A stretch of DNA of 64,000 nt from Iamia majanohamensis (GCF_028532485.1 NZ_CP116942.1:3348001-3412000), one strand, 5' to 3'. Counted from the stretch's first letter, positions 25,740 through 37,134 are shown. The notes: generated by a model from the sequence alone, not told the origin. Numbers and translations: made by a program.

Positions 25740-27086
25740 TCAGGTGCCGACGTGGCGGTCGGCGACCGCGAGGGCGTCGTCGAGGCGGGCCAGGCCCTCC
25801 TCGGCGTCCTCCCGGGTGGTGGTGAGCGGGGGGACGACGTGGATGCGGTTGCCGGCCACGAACGGCACCAGGCCCCGCTCCCGGCAGGCGGCCACCAGCT
25901 CCTGCATCGGCGCGGCGGCGGCCCCCGTCGCCCCGTCGGGCACGAGCGGCTCGCGGGTGGCGCGGTCGCGGACCAGCTCGACGGCCCAGAAGGCGGCGAG
26001 GCCGCGGACCTCGCCGACGGCGGGGTGGCGGTCGGCCATCTCGGCCAGGCCGGGGCCGAGCACGTCGGTGCCGAGGCGTCGGGCTGCGTCGATGAGGCCC
26101 TCCTCCTCGAAGACCTGGATGGAGGCCACGCCGGCGGCGCACGCCAGCGGGTGGCCGGAGTAGGTGAGGCCGCCGGGGTAGGCCCGGTCGGCGAAGGTGG
26201 CGGCCACGGCGTCGCCGATCAGCACGCCGCCGAGGGGGACGTAGCCGGAGTTGACCCCCTTGGCGAAGCAGATGAGGTCGGGCACGACGTCCCAGCGGTC
26301 GACGGCGAACCACTCGCCGCAGCGGCCGAAGCCGGCCATCACCTCGTCGCAGACCATCAGGATGCCGTGCTCGTCGCACAGGGCCCGGACCCCAGCCAGG
26401 TAGCCGTCGGGCGGCACGAGCACGCCGTTGGTGCCCACCACCGTCTCCAGGACGATGGCGGCCACGGCCTCGGGCCCCTCGGCCTCCACCGTGGCCCGGA
26501 GGTGGGCCAGGGCCCGCTCGCCCTCCTCTTCCTCGGTGGTGGCGTGGAACGAGGACCGGTAGAGGTACGGGCCCCAGAAGTGCACCACGCCGGGGATCCC
26601 GGGCTCGCTCGGCCAGCGGCGGCGCTCGCCGGTGAGGGTGATGGAGCCGGCGGTGGCGCCGTGGTAGCTGCGGTAGGCGGCCAGCACCTTCTGGCGCCCG
26701 GTGTGGAGGCGGGCCATGCGGGTGGCGTTCTCGGTGGCCTCGGCCCCGCCGTTGGTGAACAGCACCCGGTCGAGGTCGCCGGGGGCCCGCTCGGCGAGCA
26801 GGCGGGCCAGCTCGCTGCGGGCGGCGTTGGCGTGGCCCGGGGCGACCATGCACAGCACGTCGGCCTGGGCCTTGATCGCCTCGACGACCTTCGGGTGCTG
26901 GTGGCCCAGGTTCACGTTGACCATCTGCGACGAGAAGTCGAGGTAGCGGGTGCCGTCCTCGTCCCAGAACCACGAGCCCTCGGCCCCGGTCACGACCATG
27001 GGGTCGAGGTGGCGCTGGGCGGACCAGGAGTGGAACACGTGGGCCCGGTCGTCCCGGTGCGCCGGGCTGCGCTCGCCGTCGGTCAT
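25740..27086 (-). CDS. Class III (PLP-dependent) aminotransferase
   Basis: A protein of 448 residues, the usual length. The PLP features are 'FTNGGAEATENATRMAR', 'YRSYHGATAGS', 'ILMVCDEVMAGFGRCGEWF' (the Asp binding the pyridine nitrogen) and the Schiff-base Lys in 'LICFAKGVNSGYVPLGG'. The 'LTYSGHPLACAAGVASI' block is typical of omega- or beta-alanine:pyruvate-type enzymes. The amino donor is not readable. ATG 27086 follows AGGAGGACGAG. It appears to stand alone. Confidence 0.9.
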   Translation of the reverse strand: MTDGERSPAHRDDRAHVFHSWSAQRHLDPMVVTGAEGSWFWDEDGTRYLDFSSQMVNVNLGHQHPKVVEAIKAQADVLCMVAPGHANAARSELARLLAERAPGDLDRVLFTNGGAEATENATRMARLHTGRQKVLAAYRSYHGATAGSITLTGERRRWPSEPGIPGVVHFWGPYLYRSSFHATTEEEEGERALAHLRATVEAEGPEAVAAIVLETVVGTNGVLVPPDGYLAGVRALCDEHGILMVCDEVMAGFGRCGEWFAVDRWDVVPDLICFAKGVNSGYVPLGGVLIGDAVAATFADRAYPGGLTYSGHPLACAAGVASIQVFEEEGLIDAARRLGTDVLGPGLAEMADRHPAVGEVRGLAAFWAVELVRDRATREPLVPDGATGAAAAPMQELVAACRERGLVPFVAGNRIHVVPPLTTTREDAEEGLARLDDALAVADRHVGT

Positions 27087-27186
27087 CTCGTCCTCCTGGG
27101 GGTCGGCCCCACCCTGGCAGACCGGCGGCGAGGGGGGTGCCCCCGGCCCCGGGGAGGGCGGTGTGCCCGCCGGGGGCAGCGGCGGG

Positions 27187-28986
<1,800 letters not shown>

Positions 28987-28997
28987 GGCGCGACGGT

Positions 28998-29014
28998 ACG
29001 GCCCGGGGGGCCGT
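28998..29014 (-). promoter_or_regulatory. Leader hairpin before the ABC-F gene
   Basis: ACGGCCC and GGGCCGT pair perfectly across a three-base loop, 12 bases before the ABC-F start codon. ABC-F genes are often controlled by leader structures, so masking of the ribosome site is possible, but no leader peptide is evident. Confidence 0.35.
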
Positions 29015-29164
29015 CCCCGGAACCGCGGACGGGGCCGGCGCGCTGCGAGCCCCTGCCCGGGCGACGGCGCGGTGGGGCCCGGACGTGGGGACCCGCGGGG
29101 TCGGGTGGGGCCACCGGCGGCGGGGGTCGCCGGCCGGCCCGGAGCCCCTCGGTACCCTCGGGCC

Positions 29165-29998
29165 ATGGCCCCCGGTGACGGCATCCTGGCCGGTCCCCTC
29201 GACGTCGACGGCCCCCGCCGGCGGCGGCCCACCTTCCCCTCGGTCGAGGCCGTCCCCGGGCTGGCCGTGGTCCCCCGGGGCGAGCGCCGACCGTGGATGG
29301 TGCTCAGCATGCGGGCCGACCAGCTGCGGGTGCGCGACGCGGAGGGCCGCCAGCACGTCGTGCGGCCGGTCCCCGGTGGGTTCCAGGTCGACGGCCGGGC
29401 CGTCACCCTCGTCGCGCCCCGGCCGGTCGCGACCCCCTCGGCGCCGGGCCGCACCGCCTCGGGGTCCGTGGCCGGGGCCCCGGCGCCGGCCCGGGTGGCC
29501 CGGGCCAGCCGCATCCTGGTGGAGGGCGTCCACGACGCCGAGCTGGTGGAGAAGGTGTGGGGCGACGACCTGCGCGGCGAGGGGGTGGTGGTCGAGGTCC
29601 TCCACGGCGCCGACGACCTGGAGGCGGTGGTGCGCGGCTTCGGCCCCCGACCCGGTCGACGTCTCGGCATCCTGCTCGACCACCTGGTCGACGGCTCCAA
29701 GGAGTCCCGCCTGGCGGCGGCGGTCGACCACCCCGACGTGCTGGTGACGGGCCACCCCTTCGTCGACGTGTGGCAGGCGGTGCGCCCCGGCGCGCTCGGC
29801 ATCGCGGCCTGGCCCACGGTGGCCCCCGGCACCCCCTGGAAGGAGGGGGTGATCGCCGCCCTGGGCTCGACGGAGGCCCCGGGCGCCTTCTGGCGGCGGG
29901 TCCTCGGCGCGGTGGACGACTGGACCGACCTGGAGGCCCCCCTCATCGGCGCCGTCGAGGCCCTCATCGACTTCGTCACCGAGCCGGCCGAGGGCTGA
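29165..29998 (+). CDS. DUF3097 protein
   Basis: A protein of 277 residues of the actinobacterial DUF3097 family, function unknown. It opens with 'PTFPSVEAVPGLAVV'; the central block 'RILVEGVHDAELVEKVWGDDLR' and 'LGILLDHLVDGSKESRL' with 'VTGHPFVDVWQAVRP' resemble a Toprim-like acidic arrangement (E-G-xHDAE, then D-H and D). That reading is mine. ATG 29165 is the first start in the coding part; the longer upstream frame is antisense to the ABC-F gene. It is divergent from ABC-F. Confidence 0.82.
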   Translation: MAPGDGILAGPLDVDGPRRRRPTFPSVEAVPGLAVVPRGERRPWMVLSMRADQLRVRDAEGRQHVVRPVPGGFQVDGRAVTLVAPRPVATPSAPGRTASGSVAGAPAPARVARASRILVEGVHDAELVEKVWGDDLRGEGVVVEVLHGADDLEAVVRGFGPRPGRRLGILLDHLVDGSKESRLAAAVDHPDVLVTGHPFVDVWQAVRPGALGIAAWPTVAPGTPWKEGVIAALGSTEAPGAFWRRVLGAVDDWTDLEAPLIGAVEALIDFVTEPAEG

Positions 29999-30081
29999 GC
30001 GTCCGCCCGGGGCCGGTCGGCCCCGCACGCCACCGGGCGCTCCGAGGGGAGGACGACGCCCGGCCGCCGTAGAGTGCCCCC

Positions 30082-31206
30082 ATGGATCGGGCGATCCCCC
30101 TCGGGCGGCTGGCCGGGATCCCCCTGGGCATGAGCTGGGTGGTCCCCTTCGTGGCCTGCCTGTACGCGGTCTCGCTGGCCCAGGGCCCGCTGCCCCGCGC
30201 CGTGCCCGGCGAGCCCGACGCCACCTACTGGATCGCGGGGCTGGCCGGCGCCGCCCTGTTCTTCCTGTCCCTGCTCGCCCACGAGATGGGCCACGCCCTC
30301 GTCGGGCGCAGCGAGGGCATCGGCGTCCAGGGCATCACCCTCACCCTGCTGGGCGGCTACACCCGCTTCGCCCACGAGCCGGCCACGCCCGGCGCCGAGC
30401 TGCGGGTGAGCGGCGTGGGCCCGCTGGCCAACCTGCTGTGCGCCGGCATCTTCTACGGCTGCTCCCTCGCCCTCGAGGCACCGCTGGGCCTCCTGGCCGT
30501 GCTCGGGGAGATGTTCGCCTGGCTGGCGTTCGTCAACCTCCTGCTGGCCGCCATCAACCTCCTGCCCGGCGCCCCGCTCGACGGCGGCGCGGTGCTGGGG
30601 GCCATCGTCTGGATGGTCACCCGGGACCGCTCCCGGGCCCAGTCGATCACCGCCGTCATCGGCCTCGTGCTCGGGGGCGGCATCGGGGCGTGGGGCCTGC
30701 TCCTCCTGTCGGAGGACTCCGGCCTCGGCATCTGGTTCGTCATCGTCGGCGTGTTCATCGCCGTCACCGCCGCCGGGCGGCTCCGTTCGGCCCCCACGAT
30801 GAGGGCGCTGCGGACCACCCCCCTCTCCCAGGTGATGCTGGCCGACCCGCCCGTGGTGCCCGAGTGGTCGTCGCTGGCCGACGTCGTCGCCCGGGCCGAG
30901 GCCTGGGCCCCGCACACCGCGTTCCCGGTGCAGGCCGCCGACGGCCGCATCACCGGCCTGCTCACCGCCGAGGTGGTCATGGCCGTCGATCCCCACCGGT
31001 GGACCGAGGTGCGGGCCGTCGACGTGGCCTGGCCCCTGGACCGGGTGCCCACGGCCGCCGCCGGCGACCCCGTGCTCACCGCCCTGCAACGGGCCGAGTC
31101 GGCCGCCGTCGACCGCATCCTCGTGGTGTGGCCCGACGGGCGGGTGGCCGGCGTCGCCAGCCAGGACGCGGCCGGGCGGGCCCTGGCCGCGGCCGGCGCC
31201 GGCTGA
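30082..31206 (+). CDS. Site-2 protease (M50) with CBS-like C-terminus
   Basis: A protein of 374 residues. Membrane segments surround the zinc motif 'LLAHEMGHAL' (HExxH, about residues 70-74) and the second metal block 'AINLLPGAPLDGG' (N-x2-P-x2-P-L-D-G). This is a complete M50 intramembrane protease core. The C-terminal 130 residues ('LSQVMLADPPVVPEWSSLADV', 'FPVQAADGRITGLLT') look like a pair of CBS repeats that may sense nucleotides. It would cleave membrane-bound regulators such as anti-sigma factors; the target is unknown. Confidence 0.9.
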   Translation: MDRAIPLGRLAGIPLGMSWVVPFVACLYAVSLAQGPLPRAVPGEPDATYWIAGLAGAALFFLSLLAHEMGHALVGRSEGIGVQGITLTLLGGYTRFAHEPATPGAELRVSGVGPLANLLCAGIFYGCSLALEAPLGLLAVLGEMFAWLAFVNLLLAAINLLPGAPLDGGAVLGAIVWMVTRDRSRAQSITAVIGLVLGGGIGAWGLLLLSEDSGLGIWFVIVGVFIAVTAAGRLRSAPTMRALRTTPLSQVMLADPPVVPEWSSLADVVARAEAWAPHTAFPVQAADGRITGLLTAEVVMAVDPHRWTEVRAVDVAWPLDRVPTAAAGDPVLTALQRAESAAVDRILVVWPDGRVAGVASQDAAGRALAAAGAG

Positions 31207-31250
31207 CCTCCGGGTCGGCGCCCGCAGACGAGCGACTACCGTCCGCGGCC

Positions 31251-31964
31251 ATGGCCGACGACCCCACCCCGACCCGCTTCGAGATCGACGGCGACGTCGC
31301 CGTGCTGACCCTCGACGACGGCAAGGCCAACGCCATCGGCCACGCCACCCTCGATGCCCTCCACGACGCTGTGGAGCGGGCCGAGGCCGACGCCTCCGCC
31401 CTCGTCGTGGCCGGCGGGGCCCGGGCCTTCTCGGCCGGCTACGACCTGGCCGTCATGACCGAGAGCACCGAGGCCATGCGCGGCCTGGTGGCGGCCGGGG
31501 CGCGGCTGCTCATGCGCCTCTACGGCGCCTCGCTGCCGACGATCGCGGCCTGCACGGGCCACGCCCTCGCGGGCGGGGCGCTCACCCTGCTGGCCTGCGA
31601 CGAGCGCATCGGCCCCGACGGCGCCCCGGCCAAGATCGGCCTGAACGAGGTCGCCATCGGGATGCCGCTCCCGGTCTTCGCCGTCGAGCTCGCACGCGAC
31701 CGCCTGTCACCCCGCCACCTCACCGCTGCGGTCACGGGCCGGGTGTACGACCCGGCAGGGGCCGTCGAGGTCGGCTACCTCGATCGCGTGGTTCCGCCCG
31801 ACCAGGTGGTCGAGGCGGCCATGGCGACCGCCCGCGAGCGGGCGGCGCTCCGCCGGGGTGCGGTGGCCCGGACCAAGTCCGCCCTGCGCGCCCGGACGAT
31901 CGACGAGGTGCTGGCGACCCTCGACGACGACATCGCCGCCCTCACCGGCCCCGACGGCCGCTGA
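31251..31964 (+). CDS. Enoyl-CoA hydratase/isomerase (crotonase) family
   Basis: A protein of 237 residues with crotonase blocks: 'VAVLTLDDGKANAI', the oxyanion segment 'GGARAFSAGYDL' and 'CTGHALAGGALTLLACDERIG' with the second oxyanion Gly. The short length and Ala-rich active-site loop are shared by actinobacterial enoyl-CoA hydratases of unclear substrate. It follows the M50 gene by 44 bases in the same direction and may be cotranscribed. It ends convergently with the von Willebrand gene. Confidence 0.87.
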   Translation: MADDPTPTRFEIDGDVAVLTLDDGKANAIGHATLDALHDAVERAEADASALVVAGGARAFSAGYDLAVMTESTEAMRGLVAAGARLLMRLYGASLPTIAACTGHALAGGALTLLACDERIGPDGAPAKIGLNEVAIGMPLPVFAVELARDRLSPRHLTAAVTGRVYDPAGAVEVGYLDRVVPPDQVVEAAMATARERAALRRGAVARTKSALRARTIDEVLATLDDDIAALTGPDGR

Positions 31965-31983
31965 GCCCCGGGCCCGGCCGGCT
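31963..31983. terminator. Possible bidirectional terminator
   Basis: GAGCC (31963-31967) pairs with GGCTC (31979-31983) around a GC-rich loop directly after the crotonase stop codon and just before the convergent gene's stop. Confidence 0.35.
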
Positions 31984-31991
31984 CCCGCCCG

Positions 31992-34613
31992 TCAGGGCGT
32001 CGCCGGCCCGGCCAGCTCGATGCCGGCCAGCCCGGCCAGGCGCCGCGCCGTGGTCGGCAGGCGCGCCCCCACGTCGTCGGCCAGCCGCGTCGTCTGCGCC
32101 GCCAGCGGGCCCCGGGCCACGAAGGCCACCAGCTGCCCGTGGACCTCGCCCACCGGGCCGCCGTCGGCGGCGGCCCGGGTGGCGTCGGGGTCGAGGAGGA
32201 ACAGCCACGACCCGGTGAGGCCCAGGGCCAGGTCCGTGCGCCGGCCCTCCCGGGAGACGTCCGCCGCCCCCTCGGCCGGGGCGACGGCCGCGTAGGGCTC
32301 GCCGAAGGGGTTGAGGGGGGTGCGGGCGGTGAACACCAGCCCGCCCCAGGTGAAGCGGCGGTGGCCGCCCTCGTCCTCGAGGCCGTGGAAGTCGCGGTCG
32401 ACGAGGCTGAGGCCGCGCCGGGTCCCGTCGGTGCGGGTGATGCGCCCGGTCCGGTCGACCGCCACCGGCACCTGGGCGGCCCGCACGTGGTCGAGCACCT
32501 GGAACCGGGTCGTCAGCAGGTTGATGAGGACCAGCAGGCCGAGGGGCAGGAGGAGGCCGCCGAGCAGGAGCCCGACCGCCACCACCAGCCGCTTGGCCTC
32601 GTCCACCCCGCGGGCCATCTCGAAGGTGAGGGGCACGTCGGTGGTGATGGGGGCGTCACCGGCCCCCCGGGCCAGCTGGACCCGGAGGTAGCCGCTCACC
32701 GTGCCGTCGGCCCGGTCGGCCGCGGTGACCTCCACCGGGACCTCGAGCGGCGCCGCGACCTCCGTGCAGTCGGCGTCGGACCGGCCGACCCCCTGGGTCT
32801 CCAGGGTGAGGGCGCCGGCGTCGGCCGGGGCCTCGAGGACCTCGAGGTCCTCGAACCAGGCACAGCCCTCCCCCTCCTCGGGGCCCACCAGCACGAGGAT
32901 GCCCTCGGCCGTGCCGTCGGCGGTGACCGAGGTCAGCTCGAGTCGGGCGGGCGCCAGCTGCGGGTACCCGGCCGGGCGACGGACGGCCAGGTCGGTGGCC
33001 GGCGAGACCGAGGTGAGCGGGGCGCCCCCGGAGGTGGTCGCGTCGAGGCGCAGGGCCACGCGCAGGGCCGACGCGGTGACCTCTGCGGGCACGGTGTACT
33101 CGGCGGCGAAGGCGTCGCCCTCGGGCGCCAGGTCGAGGGTCGTCTCCTCCCCGGTGATGGGGTCGGTGATCAGGGCGGTGACGGTGGCGTCGGAGATGTC
33201 GGGGTCGACGTCGTCACCCTCCCGGGCGGTGACCTCGGCCCGCAGCGTCGAGGCCTCGCCGTAGGTGAGGGAGCTGTCGGGGTCGAGGGTGGCCACGATG
33301 GCGCTGAAGCTCACGACCTGCACCACCCCGGTGGCGTCGCCGGGGTCCTCGTCGGCGACGAGCACCGCCCGCCACGTGCCCGCGCCCACCCCGCCGGTGG
33401 GCACGTCGAGGTCGACGGTGACGGCCTCGTCGGCCACCCAGGTGGCCTGCACCGGGATGCCGTCCACGTCGGTCGCGGTGTCCTCGCCCGGCGCGAGGGT
33501 CAGCGGGTCGCCCTCCGGGGGCTCGAGGACGAGCCGGCCCCCCTCCCCTGCGACGCCGACGAAGAGGTGGACGCGGCGGAACGAGGGGTCGACGGTGAAG
33601 GGCACCGCGCCCTCGTCGCAGGGGTCGTCGACGCACGGCGTGGGGCGGGCCGGCTCGCCGGCGACGGAGCCGCCGCCGATGCGCGAGGCGACGAGGTCGA
33701 AGGTGCGGAGCAGCTCGTCGGTGTCGGCGGCGGGGAGGTAGGCCCCCGGCAGGTCGGTGTCGGGGTCACCGCAGACCCGCTCCTCGCCCCGCCCGGTGGT
33801 GATGGCCTCGATGAGCCGTCGGGGTCCCTCGCCCAGGCTCTCGGTGAGGGGGACGGTGATCAGGGTGATGCGGTCGGAGCGCACCTGGTCGGCCACGCCG
33901 CCGGGCTCGCAGAGCGCGGTCACGCCCGCGGCGGTGGCCTCCTGGGCCGCCTCCTCGCTGTCGAGCACGACGCCCGGGGCGTAGGACTTGGTCGTGCCGA
34001 ACTCCTCCTCGGCCTCGGGCGTGGTGCGGGCCCCGAGGCCGAAGTTGCCGTCGGTGAACAGCAGGACGGCCTTGCACACCTCGCTGCCGTCGCCCTGCCC
34101 GACCTCGGCGGTCCGCTCGGCGAGGGCCTGGCGGGCCCCGTCGAGGGCGTTGTAGAAGTCGGTGTCCATGCTGGAGTCGCGCTCGGCCAGGCCGGCGATG
34201 GTGTCGTCGACCTCGCCGATCGTGTCGGCGTCGAGCACGGTCCAGTCCCCGACCGGGGTGAAGTCGTAGGAGAAGGCCGACACCAGGACGTCGATCTGGG
34301 TCTCACCGCCGGGGCCGGTGCCGCGGAGGCGATCGAGGCTGGCCAGCGCGGCCCGGGCGGCGGCGACCCGCTGGTCCTCCGGGTCGGTCTCCTTCAGGCT
34401 GGCCGACTCGTCCACCAGGAGCACGACCTCCAGACGCCCGGTCGCACCGATGCACCCGGCGAGGCGGTCGAAGGGATCGGTGGCGCCGTCGGCGGGGGCG
34501 TCGTCCTGGCGCCGGGGCCCGTCGCCCGGCGCGGCCCCGGCCGCCACCGGCGCGAGGAGGGCGAGGAGGGCGACGAGCAGCACCAGCGCCCCGGCCCGAC
34601 GGGTGGCGGTCAC
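31992..34613 (-). CDS. Secreted, membrane-anchored von Willebrand factor A protein
   Basis: A protein of 873 residues. A signal peptide (about 1-28) is followed by a VWA domain with the metal site DESAS within 'LEVVLLVDESASLKE', 'DSSMDTDFYNALDGA' and 'AVLLFTDGNFG'. A long extracytoplasmic beta-rich region follows, with an inserted Cys pair 'CVDDPCDEG'. One strong membrane helix near residue 670-695 ('VVAVGLLLGGLLLPLGLLVL') comes before a cytoplasmic tail of about 170 residues. It probably binds ligand outside the cell. GTG 34613 overlaps the stop of the small membrane gene (GTGA). Confidence 0.85.
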   Translation of the reverse strand: MTATRRAGALVLLVALLALLAPVAAGAAPGDGPRRQDDAPADGATDPFDRLAGCIGATGRLEVVLLVDESASLKETDPEDQRVAAARAALASLDRLRGTGPGGETQIDVLVSAFSYDFTPVGDWTVLDADTIGEVDDTIAGLAERDSSMDTDFYNALDGARQALAERTAEVGQGDGSEVCKAVLLFTDGNFGLGARTTPEAEEEFGTTKSYAPGVVLDSEEAAQEATAAGVTALCEPGGVADQVRSDRITLITVPLTESLGEGPRRLIEAITTGRGEERVCGDPDTDLPGAYLPAADTDELLRTFDLVASRIGGGSVAGEPARPTPCVDDPCDEGAVPFTVDPSFRRVHLFVGVAGEGGRLVLEPPEGDPLTLAPGEDTATDVDGIPVQATWVADEAVTVDLDVPTGGVGAGTWRAVLVADEDPGDATGVVQVVSFSAIVATLDPDSSLTYGEASTLRAEVTAREGDDVDPDISDATVTALITDPITGEETTLDLAPEGDAFAAEYTVPAEVTASALRVALRLDATTSGGAPLTSVSPATDLAVRRPAGYPQLAPARLELTSVTADGTAEGILVLVGPEEGEGCAWFEDLEVLEAPADAGALTLETQGVGRSDADCTEVAAPLEVPVEVTAADRADGTVSGYLRVQLARGAGDAPITTDVPLTFEMARGVDEAKRLVVAVGLLLGGLLLPLGLLVLINLLTTRFQVLDHVRAAQVPVAVDRTGRITRTDGTRRGLSLVDRDFHGLEDEGGHRRFTWGGLVFTARTPLNPFGEPYAAVAPAEGAADVSREGRRTDLALGLTGSWLFLLDPDATRAAADGGPVGEVHGQLVAFVARGPLAAQTTRLADDVGARLPTTARRLAGLAGIELAGPATP

Positions 34614-34951
34614 GAGGCCACCTCGGTCGCGATGGCCCACACGTGCACCCCGGCCACGACGAAGGCGGCCACCAGCAGCACGGGGACGACCCGCCGGGCG
34701 GCCGGGGCGGGCCGGTACCCGGGGGACAGCCGTCGGATCAGGTCGACCCGCCGGTAGACGCCGACGAGCACGATGGTCAGCAGCGAGGCCACGAGGTAGC
34801 CGGCCACGTTGGCGGCGAAGGTCCCCACCAGGAGCAGTCCGGCGCCGGCGGCCACGCACACGCCGGCCAGGGCGAGCAGGACGAGCGGAGGACCGCTGGG
34901 CGCGGTCTCCGCCTCCTCCGGCGCGGCCGCCACGTCGGTCACCGGCGGCAC
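34610..34951 (-). CDS. Small three-helix membrane protein of unknown function
   Basis: A protein of 113 residues with three hydrophobic segments (about 23-43, 46-66 and 88-108) and a basic loop 'RRVDLIRRLSPGYRPAPAARR' between the second and third. No family is recognised. It is the longest possible reading (GTG 34951); GTG 34942 is another start and no ribosome site stands out. The four-base overlap with the von Willebrand gene suggests a partner protein or assembly factor for it. Confidence 0.65.
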   Translation of the reverse strand: MPPVTDVAAAPEEAETAPSGPPLVLLALAGVCVAAGAGLLLVGTFAANVAGYLVASLLTIVLVGVYRRVDLIRRLSPGYRPAPAARRVVPVLLVAAFVVAGVHVWAIATEVAS

Positions 34952-35113
34952 CGCCGGGCGCGGGCGCGGGCCCCCGCCCTCCCCGCCGGACGTCCTGACG
35001 TCACCTCGCTCCGGTCGCGCACTCTGCCCCCCTGGCTCTGAGCCGCCGAACCTACTCCACCGCCACCGGCCGGCGACCCGGTCCGGGGTCGCCCGCAGCC
35101 CTCCTCGACGCGC

Positions 35114-36673
35114 TCACCGGTGGGCGTCGCGGTGCACCACGAGGCCCTCCGGCGTGACCATGTGGCCGGTCAGCGTGCGCTCGTCGTGGCGCATGCGCCA
35201 GCGGACCAGCTCGGCCGCCCGGTCGGCCCGCACGCCGTCGTGGCCCGGGTCGCGGGCGAGGTCGGCGACCTGGTCGGGGTCGGCCTCGAGGTCGAACAGC
35301 AGCGGCGGCAGGACCGACGGGTCGGCGGCCGGCTGCACGTACTTCCACCTCCCGTCGCGGACCACCGTCAGGCAGCACTGCTCCATGGGGATGGAGAAGG
35401 CGGTCTCGGCCAGGTGCAGCCAGGGGTTGCGGAAGTCCCACTCCCAGTGCACGGCCGTGCGCCAGCCCTCGGGGCCGGACGGGCCCGGGTCGCCGACCAC
35501 GAACGGGGCCAGGCTGCGGCCGTCGCACTGGAGCGGGGCCTCCACCCCCATCCAGTCGCAGAGGGTGGGCAGCACGTCCACGTGCTCGGTCGGCGCGTGC
35601 ACGACGGCGCCCCGCCGGGCGTCGGCCTCGGGACGGGGGTCGATGACCAGGAGGGGCACGTGGTAGCTCTCGTCCCACCAGCCCAGCTTCTCGATGAGCC
35701 AGTGGTCGCCCATCTGGTCGCCGTGGTCCGAGGTCAGCAGCACCAGCGTGTCGTCGGTGAGGCCCTGGGCGTCGAGCGCGGCGAAGAGGCGGCCCAGCTG
35801 GTCGTCGACCTCGGCCATCATCCCGTAGTAGGTGGCGCGCAGCTGGCGGCGGTCGCGCTCGTCCACGGGGGCCCCGACGCCGGGGAGGTCGAGGGCGGCG
35901 GCGGCCAGCGGGTGGCTGGCGGCCTCGTCCTCGCGCCGGCGGTGCCCCCGGAACCCGGGCACGTCGTCGGCCCGGTAGCGGTCGTGGTAGCCGACGGGGT
36001 TGCGGTACGGCGGGTGGGGGCGGATGAAGCTGGCGTGGACGAACCAGGGCTCGTCGTCCTCCCGTCGGGAGAACCACTCGAGGAGGCGGTCGACCATGAA
36101 GGCCGTCTCGGTGTCGTCGGGTCCGAAGCGCGCCGGAGCCCACCACTCGCTGTGGTCCGCGGCCCCGGGGTGGGAGAGGTCGGGTCGGTACAGGTCCCAC
36201 GGGTCGGAGGGGACGTCGACCCCGCGACCCGCCAGCCACCGGCACCACTCGAGCGGCCCGGCGGTCTCGGAGGGGTCGTTGAGGGCGACCTCGAAGCCGG
36301 GCAGGACGCCCTCGTAGGTCGACAGGCGGGGGTCGTCGGCGGCCAGGCCGCGGGGGTCGGGGCTGGTGTCGGTGTAGCCGAAGAGGGTCGGGACGTACCC
36401 GGCCCGCCGGGCCTCGAGGGCCACGTTGGTGAAGCGGTCGTCCAGGGGGGTGCCGTTCAGGACCGACCGGTGGTTCTGGGCGTACATGCCGGTGTGGAGG
36501 GTGGTGCGGGACGGGCCGCAGGGGGCGGTGTTGGCCCAGTGGTCGGCGAACCGGACGCCCCGCGCGGCCAGGGCGTCGAGCGTGGGCGTCTCCACCAGGG
36601 GGTGGCCGGCGGCGGAGAGGCAGTCGCCGCGCCACTGGTCGACGGTGATGTAGAGGACGTTGCCCCGGGCCAC
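35114..36673 (-). CDS. Sulfatase (formylglycine type)
   Basis: A protein of 519 residues of the alkaline-phosphatase superfamily. The N-terminal 'VLYITVDQWRGD' gives metal ligands. 'PCGPSRTTLHTG' carries CxPSR, where Cys becomes formylglycine. 'TSDHGDQMGDHWLIEKLGWWDES' supplies the second metal site, and 'RDGRWKYV' is the usual C-terminal strand. It hydrolyses sulfate (or phosphonate) esters. No signal peptide is seen, so it is probably cytoplasmic. GTG 36673 lies two bases after the preceding TAG. It is the last gene of a three-gene operon. Confidence 0.92.
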   Translation of the reverse strand: MARGNVLYITVDQWRGDCLSAAGHPLVETPTLDALAARGVRFADHWANTAPCGPSRTTLHTGMYAQNHRSVLNGTPLDDRFTNVALEARRAGYVPTLFGYTDTSPDPRGLAADDPRLSTYEGVLPGFEVALNDPSETAGPLEWCRWLAGRGVDVPSDPWDLYRPDLSHPGAADHSEWWAPARFGPDDTETAFMVDRLLEWFSRREDDEPWFVHASFIRPHPPYRNPVGYHDRYRADDVPGFRGHRRREDEAASHPLAAAALDLPGVGAPVDERDRRQLRATYYGMMAEVDDQLGRLFAALDAQGLTDDTLVLLTSDHGDQMGDHWLIEKLGWWDESYHVPLLVIDPRPEADARRGAVVHAPTEHVDVLPTLCDWMGVEAPLQCDGRSLAPFVVGDPGPSGPEGWRTAVHWEWDFRNPWLHLAETAFSIPMEQCCLTVVRDGRWKYVQPAADPSVLPPLLFDLEADPDQVADLARDPGHDGVRADRAAELVRWRMRHDERTLTGHMVTPEGLVVHRDAHR

Positions 36674-36675
36674 GA

Positions 36676-37134
36676 CTACTGCTCGTCGGCGAACGGCGTC
36701 GGGTCGGCGCCGTCGAGCTGAGCCAGCAGCTCCCGGTACATCCAGACCTGGACGGCCCGCACGCGATCGGGCAGGGGCGGCCCCAGGAACCGGCCCCGGC
36801 GGGCGGCCTCGTCGGCGTGGCGGGAGGCCTCCATCACCGCGAGCAGCGCTTGGCGCGCCCCCACCGGGTAGTGGCCCACCAGCTCGGCGACGTCCTGGCC
36901 CGCCTCGCGGGCCCGCGCCGCCTGGTCGTGCAGCTCGGTGCGCACCTCGGACATGGCCTCCCGCACCTCCAGCAGGGCGGAGGCGTCGGGTGCGGGCAGC
37001 ACCGCCTCCGACCCGCCGACGGCGGCCAGCTGGAGCTCCCGCTGGTACCCGTCGATGGCCTCCTGGAGGTCGAGGAACTCGCGCACCGGCGTTGCCTGGA
37101 AGCGCACCGCCACCGTGGGCACCTCGGCGCTCAC
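36676..37134 (-). CDS. Conserved-looking hypothetical protein in sulfatase operon
   Basis: A protein of 152 residues, not recognised. It is helical and charged throughout, with 'VREFLDLQEAIDGYQRELQLAA' near the N-terminus and 'EVREAMSEVRTELHDQAARAR' in the middle, suggesting coiled-coil helices. There is no signal or membrane segment. GTG 37134 overlaps the stop of the ATPase-like gene (GTGA) and its TAG is two bases before the sulfatase start. Coupling to an anti-sigma-type ATPase suggests a regulatory partner (inference). Confidence 0.65.
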   Translation of the reverse strand: MSAEVPTVAVRFQATPVREFLDLQEAIDGYQRELQLAAVGGSEAVLPAPDASALLEVREAMSEVRTELHDQAARAREAGQDVAELVGHYPVGARQALLAVMEASRHADEAARRGRFLGPPLPDRVRAVQVWMYRELLAQLDGADPTPFADEQ

